Source of the DNA: Calditrichia bacterium
Lineage (GTDB): Bacteria > Calditrichota > Calditrichia > RBG-13-44-9 > J075
Length of the DNA stretch: 64,000 nt
Reading direction: 5' to 3'
Assembly (NCBI GenBank): GCA_028284445.1
Contig: JANQRS010000012.1
Coordinates: 148,965 to 212,964, forward strand
Position 1 is the first letter of the stretch. Every line of letters starts with the position of its first letter. This document shows positions 44,705 through 54,655 of this stretch, in pieces. The notes below the pieces were generated by a model. That model did no database searches. It was not told the DNA's origin and was given only the letters and a program-made list of their open reading frames with translations. The translations under genes were made by a program, and so were the position numbers.

Positions 44705-46549
44705 CTAGCTATCGAGCAGCGTCTCCATTTGATCCAGCAAATTATCCATCAACTCCGTCGTGGCCTGAATCGGTTCCGGGGAAGTCATGTCAACGCCGGC
44801 ATCCCGCAGCAGATCAATTGAGTATGCCGAGCTGCCTCGACTCAGGAAATTCAGATATGCATCACGGGCAGCTTCATCACCGGCAACAATCCGTTGACTG
44901 AGTGCAGTGGCCGCCGAGAAGCCGGTTGCATATTTGTAGACGTAGAAATTATAGTAATAATGCGGGATGCGGCACCAGTTGATGTCAAACAGCGATTCCA
45001 TATGAAATTGCGGACCAAAATAGCGCGTGTAAAGTTCACGATTCAGAGCATTCAAAGACTCAGCAGTCAGCGCCGTACCTTCCTCAACCCGTTCATGGAT
45101 AATTTTTTCAAACTCTGCAAAAAGGCTCTGGATAAATACCGTTCCGCGAATCTGATCCACGTATTTATTCAGGAGATAAAGACGGCGACTGGGGTCTTCT
45201 GTGGTCTCCAGCAGGTGATTCATCAGCAAGGCTTCATTCAAGGTTGAAGCGACTTCTGCGACAAAAATCGTGTATCTGCTATAGTGATAGGGCTGGCCCT
45301 GATGGGTATACCAGGAATGCATGGCATGTCCCAATTCATGTGCCAGCGTAAACATAGCATTTAGCGTCTTATTATAATTGAGCAAAACGTAGGGATGAAT
45401 TCCATAGGTTGCCCAGGAATATGCGCCGGAACGCTTCCCCTTGTTTTCGTAGACATCAATCCAGCCGTCCTTAAAACTTCGCTGTAAGTCCTGAAGGTAT
45501 TGTTCGCCCAGCGGCGCAAATGCAGTCTGTAGAATATTGCGGGTATCAAGATAGGGAATATCAAAGTTAACTTCGGCCAACAGCGGAACGCTGAGATCCC
45601 AGGCCTGCAATTGATCGAGTTTGAGCATTCGCTGACGGAGTTCCATGTAGCGATGAAGCGGCTGTATGCTCTGGTTGATGGTGTCCACGACATTATGATA
45701 AACCTGGACCGGAATATTATCGCTGTGCAAGGCGGCTTCCAGGGAAGATGGATGACGTCGGGCACGGGCGTAAAACACATCGCGCTTTACTGCGCCGGAA
45801 AGTGTGGCCGCCAGGGTATTGGTCCAACCGGCATAGGTCGAATAGAAGGCCCGAAATGCCTGCTCGCGCACCTCTCTATCCGGATTCTCCATCAATCGCG
45901 CATAGCGACCTTTGGTCAACTCAATCTCATTTCCCTTGCCATCCTTAACCGGGGGAAATTTGATGTCGGCATTATTAAACATCGAGAAGGTATTATAGGG
46001 CGTTTGTGAAATATCGCCGCTCATGGCCAGCAGGGCTTCCTGATCGGAGGAGAGAACATGCGCGCGAGATCGCATCAGATTTTGGAGCTGATGCCGGTAG
46101 CTCGTCAGGTCAGCCGTCTCTGAAATAAATTCCTGCAAAGTAGCTTCCGGAATCGCAAGGATCTCCGGCTGAATAAAAGCCGTCGCGCTGTTGATTTTTA
46201 CCATCACTGCTGACGCTTTCTCACGAAATGCCTGGTAGCGGGATTCGCGGGTATCCTGATCATTGCTGAGCCCGGCGTAGAGGAAAATTTTTCCAAATGC
46301 TTCGGCTATTTCATCTCGAAGCAGCAAACACTTCAGCAAATCGTCCGCGGAATTGCCCAACTTCCCCTGAAAAGCCACCAATTCTTCCGTTCGCTGAACC
46401 AGTTGTTCAAGCTGCGTTTCCCACGCTTCATCATCAGGAAAAATGTCCTGGAGTTTCCATTGAAACTCCGCTGCAATTTCCGATCTTTCCGGCAATGCCT
46501 CAAGGGCTCCCGCTGCTCCTGCAACCATATTTGTCTTATCATGCATCAT
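44705..46549 (-). CDS. pepF: Oligoendopeptidase F (M3 family metallopeptidase)
   Basis: A 614-residue zinc peptidase. The HEXXH motif is intact (His404, Glu405, His408 in AHELGHAMHSW). The third zinc ligand Glu follows in FVAEVASTLNEALL. The length (~600) and the layout, with a long helical N-terminal half and a catalytic half, match PepF, which cleaves peptides of 7-17 residues in the cytoplasm. No signal peptide. The start is either 46549 or 46546 (MMHDK). Confidence 0.95.
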   Translation of the reverse strand: MMHDKTNMVAGAAGALEALPERSEIAAEFQWKLQDIFPDDEAWETQLEQLVQRTEELVAFQGKLGNSADDLLKCLLLRDEIAEAFGKIFLYAGLSNDQDTRESRYQAFREKASAVMVKINSATAFIQPEILAIPEATLQEFISETADLTSYRHQLQNLMRSRAHVLSSDQEALLAMSGDISQTPYNTFSMFNNADIKFPPVKDGKGNEIELTKGRYARLMENPDREVREQAFRAFYSTYAGWTNTLAATLSGAVKRDVFYARARRHPSSLEAALHSDNIPVQVYHNVVDTINQSIQPLHRYMELRQRMLKLDQLQAWDLSVPLLAEVNFDIPYLDTRNILQTAFAPLGEQYLQDLQRSFKDGWIDVYENKGKRSGAYSWATYGIHPYVLLNYNKTLNAMFTLAHELGHAMHSWYTHQGQPYHYSRYTIFVAEVASTLNEALLMNHLLETTEDPSRRLYLLNKYVDQIRGTVFIQSLFAEFEKIIHERVEEGTALTAESLNALNRELYTRYFGPQFHMESLFDINWCRIPHYYYNFYVYKYATGFSAATALSQRIVAGDEAARDAYLNFLSRGSSAYSIDLLRDAGVDMTSPEPIQATTELMDNLLDQMETLLDS

Positions 46550-46728
46550 CTAAATCATTCCTTGGTTTCGCGATTATCCCGCTTCAAAAAGCTCCAATAT
46601 GCCCTTGTAATTTCTGCAAAACAAGTTTAAATTGTGAGCTTATTTTGCATGGTGTTTCTGAACAAACGCACAAATTAATTAGGCTGTGATTACTTTTTTC
46701 AAAAATTATTTAAGCGTGGGGTTTTAAA

Positions 46729-48033
46729 ATGACAGTGCATCAAAAAAAATTGGCGATATTGGCCGGCGGCGGTCCGGCACCCGGTATCAACAGTGTGATC
46801 GGGGCAGCCACCATTCGAGCACGCCTGGAAGGCGTCGATGTGGTCGGTATTCGCGAAGGATATAAGTACATCATGCAAGGTGATACTTCACAGGTAACTG
46901 ACCTGACGATCGATACCATCAGCCGAATTCACTTTCGCGGTGGTTCCTATCTCGGTATCGCTCGTGACAACCCGACTCGCAAGCAGGAGACGTTGGATAA
47001 AGCAATTGACTCCCTCTTGAAACTGGACGTCGATAAGCTGATCAGCATTGGTGGAGATGATACGGCATTTAGCGCGATGAAAATAGAGGAGGCCTCCGGC
47101 GGCCGCATTCGGGTGGTCCACGTCCCAAAAACAATCGACAACGATTTGGATCTGCCACATGGCATCCCCACCTTTGGCTACCAGACTGCTCGTCACGTCG
47201 GCGTGCAGGTCGTACAGAGCCTGATGGTGGACGCGCAGACAACCAAACGCTGGTATTTTGTGATTTCAATGGGCCGTAAAGCCGGTCACCTGGCATTGGG
47301 AATCGGTAAAGCTGCCGGTGCCACACTCACCTTGATTCCGGAAGAATTTAAAGGTAACAAAATCAAGCTGGATCATATCGTAGATATTCTGGTAGGCGCA
47401 ATCATCAAGCGTCTGAGTTATGGCCGGGAAGATGGCGTCGCCGTATTAGCCGAAGGCCTGATGGAACGAGTAGACGTGAGCGAGCTTCAAAACCTGGAAA
47501 ATGTTGAGCGCGACGCCCATGGCCATATTCGTCTTGCCGAAATCAACATCGGCGAAATCATCAAAAGCCGCGTTCAACAGCGTTTACAGGAATACAACAA
47601 GAAGGTAACGATTGTCGCCAAGAATATTGGATACGAATTACGCTGCGCGGATCCGATTCCCTTTGACATGGAATACACGCGCGATCTCGGTTTTTGTGCA
47701 GCCCAGTTTATCCTCAACGGTGGTAATGCCGCGATGGTCTCGGTTCAAACAGGACATTTTGTCCCGCTATATTTCAAAGACATCCTAGATCCGGTTACCA
47801 ATAAAACCCGGGTCCGTATGGTTGACGTAAGCTCGGAATCCTATTTCATCGCGCGACACTATATGCTCCGCTTGAACAAATCAGATTTTGATGATCATGA
47901 TAAACTAACCAAGTATGCAGCAATCTGCGGCATTGGCGTCAGTGAATTTGAACAGCAATTCAGGCACGTGCTCGACCCTGATGCAATTCACGAAACCCGT
48001 TTCAACATGGAAAGCATGCAGAACAGTCAGTGA
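46729..48033 (+). CDS. Pyrophosphate-type 6-phosphofructokinase
   Basis: A 434-residue PFK of the glycolytic branch. The N-terminal GGGPAPGINS is the nucleotide/phosphate loop. The residues that set the phosphoryl donor are Asp111 in GGDDT and Lys134 in PKTIDND; ATP-dependent enzymes usually have Gly at both positions. So pyrophosphate use is predicted, which would make the reaction reversible. Asp137 in TIDND is the catalytic base and MGRKAGHLAL is the substrate motif. Start: ATG at 46729 after GTGGGG. It is divergent from pepF. Confidence 0.9.
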   Translation: MTVHQKKLAILAGGGPAPGINSVIGAATIRARLEGVDVVGIREGYKYIMQGDTSQVTDLTIDTISRIHFRGGSYLGIARDNPTRKQETLDKAIDSLLKLDVDKLISIGGDDTAFSAMKIEEASGGRIRVVHVPKTIDNDLDLPHGIPTFGYQTARHVGVQVVQSLMVDAQTTKRWYFVISMGRKAGHLALGIGKAAGATLTLIPEEFKGNKIKLDHIVDILVGAIIKRLSYGREDGVAVLAEGLMERVDVSELQNLENVERDAHGHIRLAEINIGEIIKSRVQQRLQEYNKKVTIVAKNIGYELRCADPIPFDMEYTRDLGFCAAQFILNGGNAAMVSVQTGHFVPLYFKDILDPVTNKTRVRMVDVSSESYFIARHYMLRLNKSDFDDHDKLTKYAAICGIGVSEFEQQFRHVLDPDAIHETRFNMESMQNSQ

Positions 48034-48124
48034 AGAGCAAGACAAGTCAGAAAATGTAGCAAAAGCACGTAGCTGCAAAAAGTTAAAGTTTTTGGCTTCA
48101 GGCATTTGTCATAGTATGTTAGGG

Positions 48125-48156
48125 CGGCCTTATGAACGATTGGTTTCATAGGGCCG
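48125..48156 (+). terminator. Terminator hairpin after phosphofructokinase
   Basis: A 12-bp stem (48125-48136 with 48145-48156, one G-T pair) with an 8-nt loop and a short T-run, 90 bp after the PFK stop and 48 bp before the metF start. It probably separates the two genes. Confidence 0.7.
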
Positions 48157-48203
48157 TTTCCATAATCCCCATAAATAAATACTGCGAAATACAGGATCAT
48201 AGC

Positions 48204-49154
48204 ATGCAAGTTATAGAGGCAATCCGTAAGTCTAAAGACATGGTATTGTCGTTGGAGATTACCCCCCCAAACAAAGGCACCAGCATCGATGAGTTATTCC
48301 AGACAATGGATATTTTGATGCCCTTCAAGCCGCAATTTGTGAACGTTACCTATCACCAGCCGCAGGTGGTTTACGAAGAGATCGACGATATTATTTACCG
48401 TATCCCCAAACGAAAGAAGCCCGGCACGGTAGGCATATGCGCTTCTATAGCCAACCGCTATCAAATTGAAACGGTACCGCATTTTATTTGCGGCGGATTC
48501 TCGAAGTATGAAACAGAGGATGCGTTGATCGATCTCCATTACCTGGGCATCGAAAACCTCCTGGCCTTGCGCGGCGACCCGGCAATGGGCGAGCGTAATT
48601 TTATTCCACATCGCGATGGTCATCGGCATGCCAGCGAACTGATTGCGCAAATCACAAGCATGAACCAGGGTACATACCTCGAAGAGCTCGACTATGCAAC
48701 GCCCACCAATTTCTGCATTGGGGTTGCCGGCTATCCGGAGAAGCATTTTGAATCACCGAATTTCGAAAAGGACATGCTAAACCTGAAGCATAAGATAGAT
48801 AATGGCGGGCATTATGTGATTACACAGATGTTCTTTGACTTCGAGGTTTACAAAGCCTTTGTGGAGAAAGCACGGGAAATTGGTATCACCGTACCAATCA
48901 TACCAGGGATCAAACCATTATCAACCATGAGACAGCTGGCTTCAATCCCTCGCTATTTTCACGTTTCTATTCCGAATGATTTTGTAGAAGCAATGGAGGG
49001 CGCCCGCACAAAAGAGCAAGTGCGCAAAGCCGGTTTGGCAAAAACAACCGAACTTTGCCGCAAGCTAATCGATTTTGGGGTACCGGGACTGCACGTATAT
49101 ACCATGGGCAAGGGCGGTGCCACCGGTGCTTTGTTGCAGGAGTTGTTTGGTTAG
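48204..49154 (+). CDS. metF: 5,10-Methylenetetrahydrofolate reductase
   Basis: A 316-residue flavoenzyme that makes 5-methyltetrahydrofolate for methionine synthesis. The ATG at 48204, after AGGATCAT, gives the normal N terminus (MQVIEAIRKSKDMVLSLEITPP), with the catalytic Glu in SLEITPP. Other family motifs are LLALRGDPA (FAD binding), FCIGVAGYPEKH and ITQMFFD. An upstream ATG at 48132 would lie inside the terminator hairpin region. Together with glyA it feeds the one-carbon pool. It converges with the STAND gene with a 3-bp gap. Confidence 0.95.
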   Translation: MQVIEAIRKSKDMVLSLEITPPNKGTSIDELFQTMDILMPFKPQFVNVTYHQPQVVYEEIDDIIYRIPKRKKPGTVGICASIANRYQIETVPHFICGGFSKYETEDALIDLHYLGIENLLALRGDPAMGERNFIPHRDGHRHASELIAQITSMNQGTYLEELDYATPTNFCIGVAGYPEKHFESPNFEKDMLNLKHKIDNGGHYVITQMFFDFEVYKAFVEKAREIGITVPIIPGIKPLSTMRQLASIPRYFHVSIPNDFVEAMEGARTKEQVRKAGLAKTTELCRKLIDFGVPGLHVYTMGKGGATGALLQELFG

Positions 49155-49157
49155 CAT

Positions 49158-52100
49158 CTAGCCGTTATAGAAAATCTGCTTTATCATGATTTCCGCTTTT
49201 TCCGGACCAATCACTTTATGCCGCCCCCAATCAACACCATGGGTGGCGGTCCTTTCCAGACAATCAGTGAGTATCGGCTGAAACCGATCGGCGCCCAGAT
49301 CCTGGTGACATGCAACAAGGTTGGCGAGTACCTTTTCCACCAATTCACTCTTTTCGCTGTCCTGGAAGTAAAGTAGAATCTGCACCTGTCTGGCAATTGC
49401 GCTCTTATGCTGCTCCTGTTCGAACTCAATAGAGCTGATATTGCCTATCGTCTGTGCCATACCAGCCAAATCTCCCATATCTTCGAAGATCGGTAAGGCT
49501 TCCGCGTAATGTTTCAATGCTTCTTCCCAGTAACCGGAATCATGGCAGATATTGCCGAGGGCATACAGTGACTTGACCAGCCCCATGGAATTATTCAAAC
49601 GGTCGAACATCTCGATGGCATTACTATATGCGCCAGCAGCGGGATCGAGTTCTCCCATTTCCTGGTATACCGCGCCCAGCGATTGATAAACGCCGGCCAG
49701 GCCATGTGCGTTTTTACTGTTTTCGAATATGTGCAGGGCTTTCTGGTAAAGCTTCACAGCATCTTCCAGTTGGCCATCAGAGCGATAGACATTTCCCATG
49801 TGCACGAAAATATGACCACTACCGGCTGAATCACCCAAAGCCTCACGAAGGGCGAGCGCCTGCTCATAGCGATCCATTGCTTCGCCCAGCTGCGCTTTTT
49901 CGTGCAGAATGTGGCCGGTTCGCTCCAGAATATCAGCAACTCCTGAACGATTGCCACTCTCGCGCCTTAACGTCAGTGCACGCTCATAGTGTCTGAAAGC
50001 CTCATCCATATGATTCCCGGCCATAAAAACAGCTCCCAGGCTGCATAGCGAGGTGATCATCCCTTCCTGATGCTCGAGTTCCGAGTACAGCGTGCTCGAC
50101 TTACGGAAACAATCAAGCGCCTTATCCCATTCATTCCGGCTCTGATGGACACCGCCAATGCGATTGTATATAGACGCCAAACCTTCGTTGTCATTGGCCT
50201 GGGAATAGGATTCCCGCGCCTTTTCGTAGCAGTTGAGCGCCTCACGCGCTTTCCGCATAAACAGATGAATATTGCCGAGGTTTTCCGAGAGACGGGCCGA
50301 GGTAGCGTGATCTCGCTGCTTCCTGGCAAGCCCAAGCGCCTCTTCATATGTATCAATGGCAGCTTGCCATTCACTACGCTTGGTAAGAATGTCGCCAATA
50401 TGACCAAGCAGGTCGGCTATGACAAAGTCTGTTTCTGTATCCCGGGCGGCATTGAGGGCCTTGCGGAAATAATCGAGGGCAACATCATAATCTTCCTTGT
50501 TTTTATGGATGATCCCCAGATTTGAGCAGGTCTCAACAAGTGATTCCTGATCCGCTACTTCACTTTTGTATCCAGCCATTGCTTTTTCAAGCATGTCAGT
50601 TGCCTGTTTATGCTCGCCCATATCCAGATAGAGGTTACCAAGCATATTGGCCGCTGCAGCGATATTGTCTTCATCCTGAAACTTTTCGAAGAATAGTAGC
50701 GAATCGCGATATAAATCAACAGCGCGTTCACGTTGATCGTTGGCCTGGGCAATCTCTCCAAGGGCGAAAGAAACCGCTCCCTTCAATTCATCCGGTAATT
50801 GCAAACGGCGACAGGCCCGAAGGTCGGCCTCTGCCTGATCCATAATGCCGGCTTCCAGATATAGTTTGCCGCGATTATAAAGGGAGTGCGCCTTCAAGGC
50901 GGGCTCGCCGAAAGAGGCGATGGTCAATTCGCTGAGAATATCTAACACCTGGCCAGCCAGCAGTTCATCATCATGATTGCTCGGCGTAATTGGCAACAGC
51001 AGGCGGGCAGCACTTTCGCCACGTTCTGCATCCAGAAAATGATATGCCCCCTCGACGGCATCCATGAGCTCTTGCCGATCAGCGAAACGTTTGCTGTAGA
51101 GTTGTCCGGCCATCAGGTGCAAAATACGTTTGATATCGCTGGAATGCAGTTTCTGGCTGTAAAATTCGCGAACCAGATCCGGCACTTCATAGCGGTTGGA
51201 TTGGTCGCTGAATTCCAATAGACCATGGTCTTCAACCAGGCGCTCCAGCAATCCCTGAAAATCCCCAGCGCCAATTTTGTCATATGCACGTTCCAGAAAA
51301 TCTTCTGTTTCCGGAATACGGAACAGGCACACGGCCTTCATGAAGGCATTTAGACGACTATCAACTCTTTCAAAAGACTCGTAGATATGTCCGCTGATAT
51401 ATTGAAAAATGTCATTGGCGCCCAAAGGCATATTTTCAACAAAGCGTTCCAATTCTGTATCGGTGCGCGACTCGTTTTTCCACCAGTCCCGAAACAGCTT
51501 CATTAAGCGTGGATTCCCAAGCAATTTTGCCGCAAGCAAACGACGCAAATCGCGCGGGATATGCAACTGCCACTTATCCCGCAAAAGAGAATTGCTTTCA
51601 GCGGTCGTTAATCCCTCGTAGCTGTAGTTGTAGCGGGATGGTAAAATTAAATCTTCCAGTGTTTCCCGGCCAATCATGATTACTTTGCCGGAAAAATTTG
51701 AGGCGATCTCAACTTTTTCAGAAATGTCATTAAATATATCCAGCAATGATTGTTCATGCACGTTATGCAGATCATCGAAAACAAAATAACCATCGCTGTG
51801 AATGAGCAAGGTCGCCCATCTTTCATAAGTGTCAGCGCCGCTATATTCAATATTATGCTGCTGAAAAAATCGATTTAATGAGATCAGGAAGGCTTCCGCA
51901 TCCGTCTCGCCTTTGGGGAACCGATAATAAAATACGCGCGACGAATCCAATGCGCCGGTCTGGGTCAGACCGGATAAATAGCCGCTGACAAAGGTACTCT
52001 TGCCACATCCGGCTTGACCGGCCAGAAACAGCAAGGGTTTATCTCGCAGTCCCAGTTCAAGATTGCGCAAGCCGCGAACCGGCATAATCAGATTACGTTC

Positions 52101-54323
52101 ATGCCAAAAGTCCACTGCCTGAGTGCCTGGTATGTCATCTGCTGTCGAGCCATCGCTATGATCGATATCGTCGGCATCTGCAGCGACTTCCTCTTCTTTC
52201 ACAATCTCATCTGGCATTTCGACAAGATTTTCTTCGAAGTCCATCGGTTCGTCATCGATATCTGCAAGAAGAACATCTGACGCCTCAATCACTTCAATTT
52301 CAACATCTTCATCGAATACCTCTTCAGGTGAATCAACAAAGTCTATCGGTTCGGGTACAACTTCGATAGGCGCCTCCGGATCGGACGGCTCTTCAACAGT
52401 TTGCCCAGATTCAGCATCCGGTTCAGCAAGTTTGGGCTCGTCTTCGGCAATTTCCGCGACATCTGTGCCGTCCGCTATAACTTCTGAGTCGTCACTGACG
52501 ATTTCAGGGTCATCTTCTTGCGCTTCTGGCTCAAGCTCAGTTTCCGATTCAGCTTCGACAATTTCAGGTAAAGCATCCTGCACCACTTCTTCAAGCTCGT
52601 TGGCGTCGGCAACAAGTTCGTCCAATTCAACCAGGGCTTCTTCGTCGCTTTCATCATCTGACCAGGCAGCTTCCATGTCTTCATCTACTTCAACAGCGCC
52701 ATACGATGCTTCTTCGGTCGCATCTTCCTCGATTTCCTGCGCTTCTGCAACTGCAGCCTCAAAATCTTCGCCAAATATATCCGGTATTTGTAAATTGTCC
52801 AGTTCCTCATCCGTCAACGCTTCCGCGATGTCCTCCGGCTCTCCGGCTTCAGTTTCTCCTTCGGGTGTGTTGCTTGCCGCGGCTGTTTCGTCTACAACGC
52901 CCTGCTGATCCCCGGCATTTTCATCGTTGAAAGTTTCGAAATCGAGATCAAGCAGTTGTTCGTCTTCCAGGTCAAGATCATCAACATCCATCTCAGGATC
53001 TTCTTCCGACTCGCTCTCGACAGGGGCTTCAGCCTGGTTCAGCTCTTTGAACAAGAGCTCATCCTCCTCGTCTGAGAGCAATTGATTGCTCATGTCTTCT
53101 GCCTCGCTCTCTTCGCCAACTAACTTGCGAAGACCGGCAACCAAATCATCTTCAACCTGTTGATCATCAATCGAGGCAGCGGTAAAATCACCCGCAACCT
53201 GCCACTCTTCAGCGTCTTCGAAATCAATATTCTCCAAGTCGTTCAACAGGTCTTTATCGAGCTCACCGGCATCTGGAGTACCCGATTCTGCGTCTTCTGA
53301 ATCGCCGCTTTCGGCAACTTCGGCATTCTCATTTGCATAGAGCTCTTCCTCGGCGTTTTCCAACTCCGCGAAGCTCAAATCATGCAGATTATTCTCAAAA
53401 TCATTGCCATTGCGATTGGCGTAGATATCGGGGGCAACAATATCTTCCGGACTCAAATCCAGCGCATCTTCAAGTGCGCCATCCGGCTCGTTAGTGGCAG
53501 CGTCGTCATTCAATTGACCATTTTCCGGCTCGCGAGCCGGCTCATCGATTTCAACCCTGTCTTCTTCAACGGCGCTTTCCACCAGCGCGTTGGCCTTACG
53601 CATCATGTCTTCTTCACCAGCCTCATCAAACTCAATCTCGAAAGACTGTAAATCCAGCGCAGGAGATATTTCTTCGATCTCCGCAGTTGGTTCTGCGGCA
53701 ACAGCCACTTCCGGCCGCGATTCTTCCGGCTCCGCAACTTTGGATGGTTCCGGCACCTCAACAGGTTTCACATCTGCGGCCTGTTCATGAACCGGCTCCG
53801 GTACACTTACTGAAGGGGTGTCAGTCTTTTCCCCTGGTTTCACAGAGTCGATAATCTGATTCAACTCCTCCCAGGCATCATTGTCAAGTTGCCAATATCC
53901 TTGTTCAAGAACATCAGCGAAATTTATGATGATATTTCGGCTCAAACGGCGGGAATTTCGAAGGCGTCGAAAAAATGTCTCGATGAAGACGGGTGCTATT
54001 TTCCTGGCATTTCTTGTACTGATTACCTGCGCAAAATTGTGAGTAAAGTAATCGTCTGAAATCGGCACACCGTGCAGGCGCAGATCATCCATGATATGCG
54101 CAACGCGCTTGTGGCGCAGCTTGGCCAGCATGCGTTGAATTGTCAGATCACTGCGAATAACTCCCTCTGCCGCCTTGCCAAGGCTTTCTTTACAGATCTT
54201 ATTGATCCGCTCCGAATCGATTCCGCTTAATTCTGCTCTTTCACTATCATATATCAGCAGGGCGACAATGTTCTGGGCAACACTCCCCAATACCGGAGAG
54301 TCAAATAGTGCGCCATTACTCAT
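49158..54323 (-). CDS. STAND-type NTPase with acidic linker and TPR array
   Basis: A 1721-residue cytoplasmic protein, with no signal or membrane segment. Domains: a helical N-terminal domain (~1-160) that I do not recognise; a very acidic low-complexity linker (~165-735, mostly Glu/Asp/Ala/Ser); a STAND/NB-ARC-like NTPase (~750-1010) with Walker A GQAGCGKST (Lys775) and Walker B VFDDLH (Asp850-Asp851); a winged-helix-like segment (~1010-1120); and at least twelve 40-residue TPRs of the Rap/LGN type (~1147-1690). STAND proteins act as signal-gated switches in transcription control (MalT) and in bacterial NLR-type defence. Here the front domain, not a known toxin or nuclease, would be the output. 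No partner gene is adjacent. Confidence 0.9.
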   Translation of the reverse strand: MSNGALFDSPVLGSVAQNIVALLIYDSERAELSGIDSERINKICKESLGKAAEGVIRSDLTIQRMLAKLRHKRVAHIMDDLRLHGVPISDDYFTHNFAQVISTRNARKIAPVFIETFFRRLRNSRRLSRNIIINFADVLEQGYWQLDNDAWEELNQIIDSVKPGEKTDTPSVSVPEPVHEQAADVKPVEVPEPSKVAEPEESRPEVAVAAEPTAEIEEISPALDLQSFEIEFDEAGEEDMMRKANALVESAVEEDRVEIDEPAREPENGQLNDDAATNEPDGALEDALDLSPEDIVAPDIYANRNGNDFENNLHDLSFAELENAEEELYANENAEVAESGDSEDAESGTPDAGELDKDLLNDLENIDFEDAEEWQVAGDFTAASIDDQQVEDDLVAGLRKLVGEESEAEDMSNQLLSDEEDELLFKELNQAEAPVESESEEDPEMDVDDLDLEDEQLLDLDFETFNDENAGDQQGVVDETAAASNTPEGETEAGEPEDIAEALTDEELDNLQIPDIFGEDFEAAVAEAQEIEEDATEEASYGAVEVDEDMEAAWSDDESDEEALVELDELVADANELEEVVQDALPEIVEAESETELEPEAQEDDPEIVSDDSEVIADGTDVAEIAEDEPKLAEPDAESGQTVEEPSDPEAPIEVVPEPIDFVDSPEEVFDEDVEIEVIEASDVLLADIDDEPMDFEENLVEMPDEIVKEEEVAADADDIDHSDGSTADDIPGTQAVDFWHERNLIMPVRGLRNLELGLRDKPLLFLAGQAGCGKSTFVSGYLSGLTQTGALDSSRVFYYRFPKGETDAEAFLISLNRFFQQHNIEYSGADTYERWATLLIHSDGYFVFDDLHNVHEQSLLDIFNDISEKVEIASNFSGKVIMIGRETLEDLILPSRYNYSYEGLTTAESNSLLRDKWQLHIPRDLRRLLAAKLLGNPRLMKLFRDWWKNESRTDTELERFVENMPLGANDIFQYISGHIYESFERVDSRLNAFMKAVCLFRIPETEDFLERAYDKIGAGDFQGLLERLVEDHGLLEFSDQSNRYEVPDLVREFYSQKLHSSDIKRILHLMAGQLYSKRFADRQELMDAVEGAYHFLDAERGESAARLLLPITPSNHDDELLAGQVLDILSELTIASFGEPALKAHSLYNRGKLYLEAGIMDQAEADLRACRRLQLPDELKGAVSFALGEIAQANDQRERAVDLYRDSLLFFEKFQDEDNIAAAANMLGNLYLDMGEHKQATDMLEKAMAGYKSEVADQESLVETCSNLGIIHKNKEDYDVALDYFRKALNAARDTETDFVIADLLGHIGDILTKRSEWQAAIDTYEEALGLARKQRDHATSARLSENLGNIHLFMRKAREALNCYEKARESYSQANDNEGLASIYNRIGGVHQSRNEWDKALDCFRKSSTLYSELEHQEGMITSLCSLGAVFMAGNHMDEAFRHYERALTLRRESGNRSGVADILERTGHILHEKAQLGEAMDRYEQALALREALGDSAGSGHIFVHMGNVYRSDGQLEDAVKLYQKALHIFENSKNAHGLAGVYQSLGAVYQEMGELDPAAGAYSNAIEMFDRLNNSMGLVKSLYALGNICHDSGYWEEALKHYAEALPIFEDMGDLAGMAQTIGNISSIEFEQEQHKSAIARQVQILLYFQDSEKSELVEKVLANLVACHQDLGADRFQPILTDCLERTATHGVDWGRHKVIGPEKAEIMIKQIFYNG

Positions 54324-54655
54324 ACACGTTCCCTATAGGTCAATTATTCTGATCACTTTAATCTCGGCAGAGAAAGTTGCCTCAAAATTATTTTATTAAG
54401 AAGATGCACTTCACAAATCATAAAATAAAATATTTAAAGACGGTCCGACGTGTCGTATGGCACGGAAAGCGGCATTCCCGTACTCTGATTCCCTCTTTTG
54501 TACAAGTATTTGATTTGCCGGTTCTTATACATCTTTGAGCTGCCTATACAGGTGGATTCAGCGGTTATGTTTGACCTGATTTCGAGGCAAACATTCTCTT
54601 GCATTATCGTATCACATTCTGTAATTTTTTGCTCTTCAAAAAGGGTTCCCGGGAT
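54324..54655. other. Divergent intergenic region
   Basis: A 332-bp gap between the STAND gene (minus) and ltaE (plus), with presumably one promoter on each strand. Only TTGACC near 54574 resembles a -35 box, and no good -10 follows. No RNA or repeat seen. Confidence 0.4.

Noticed and set aside
52432..52908. Ser-rich 158-residue plus-strand frame
   Set aside because: It is the antisense shadow of the Glu/Asp-rich linker, whose codons become Ser-rich when read in reverse.
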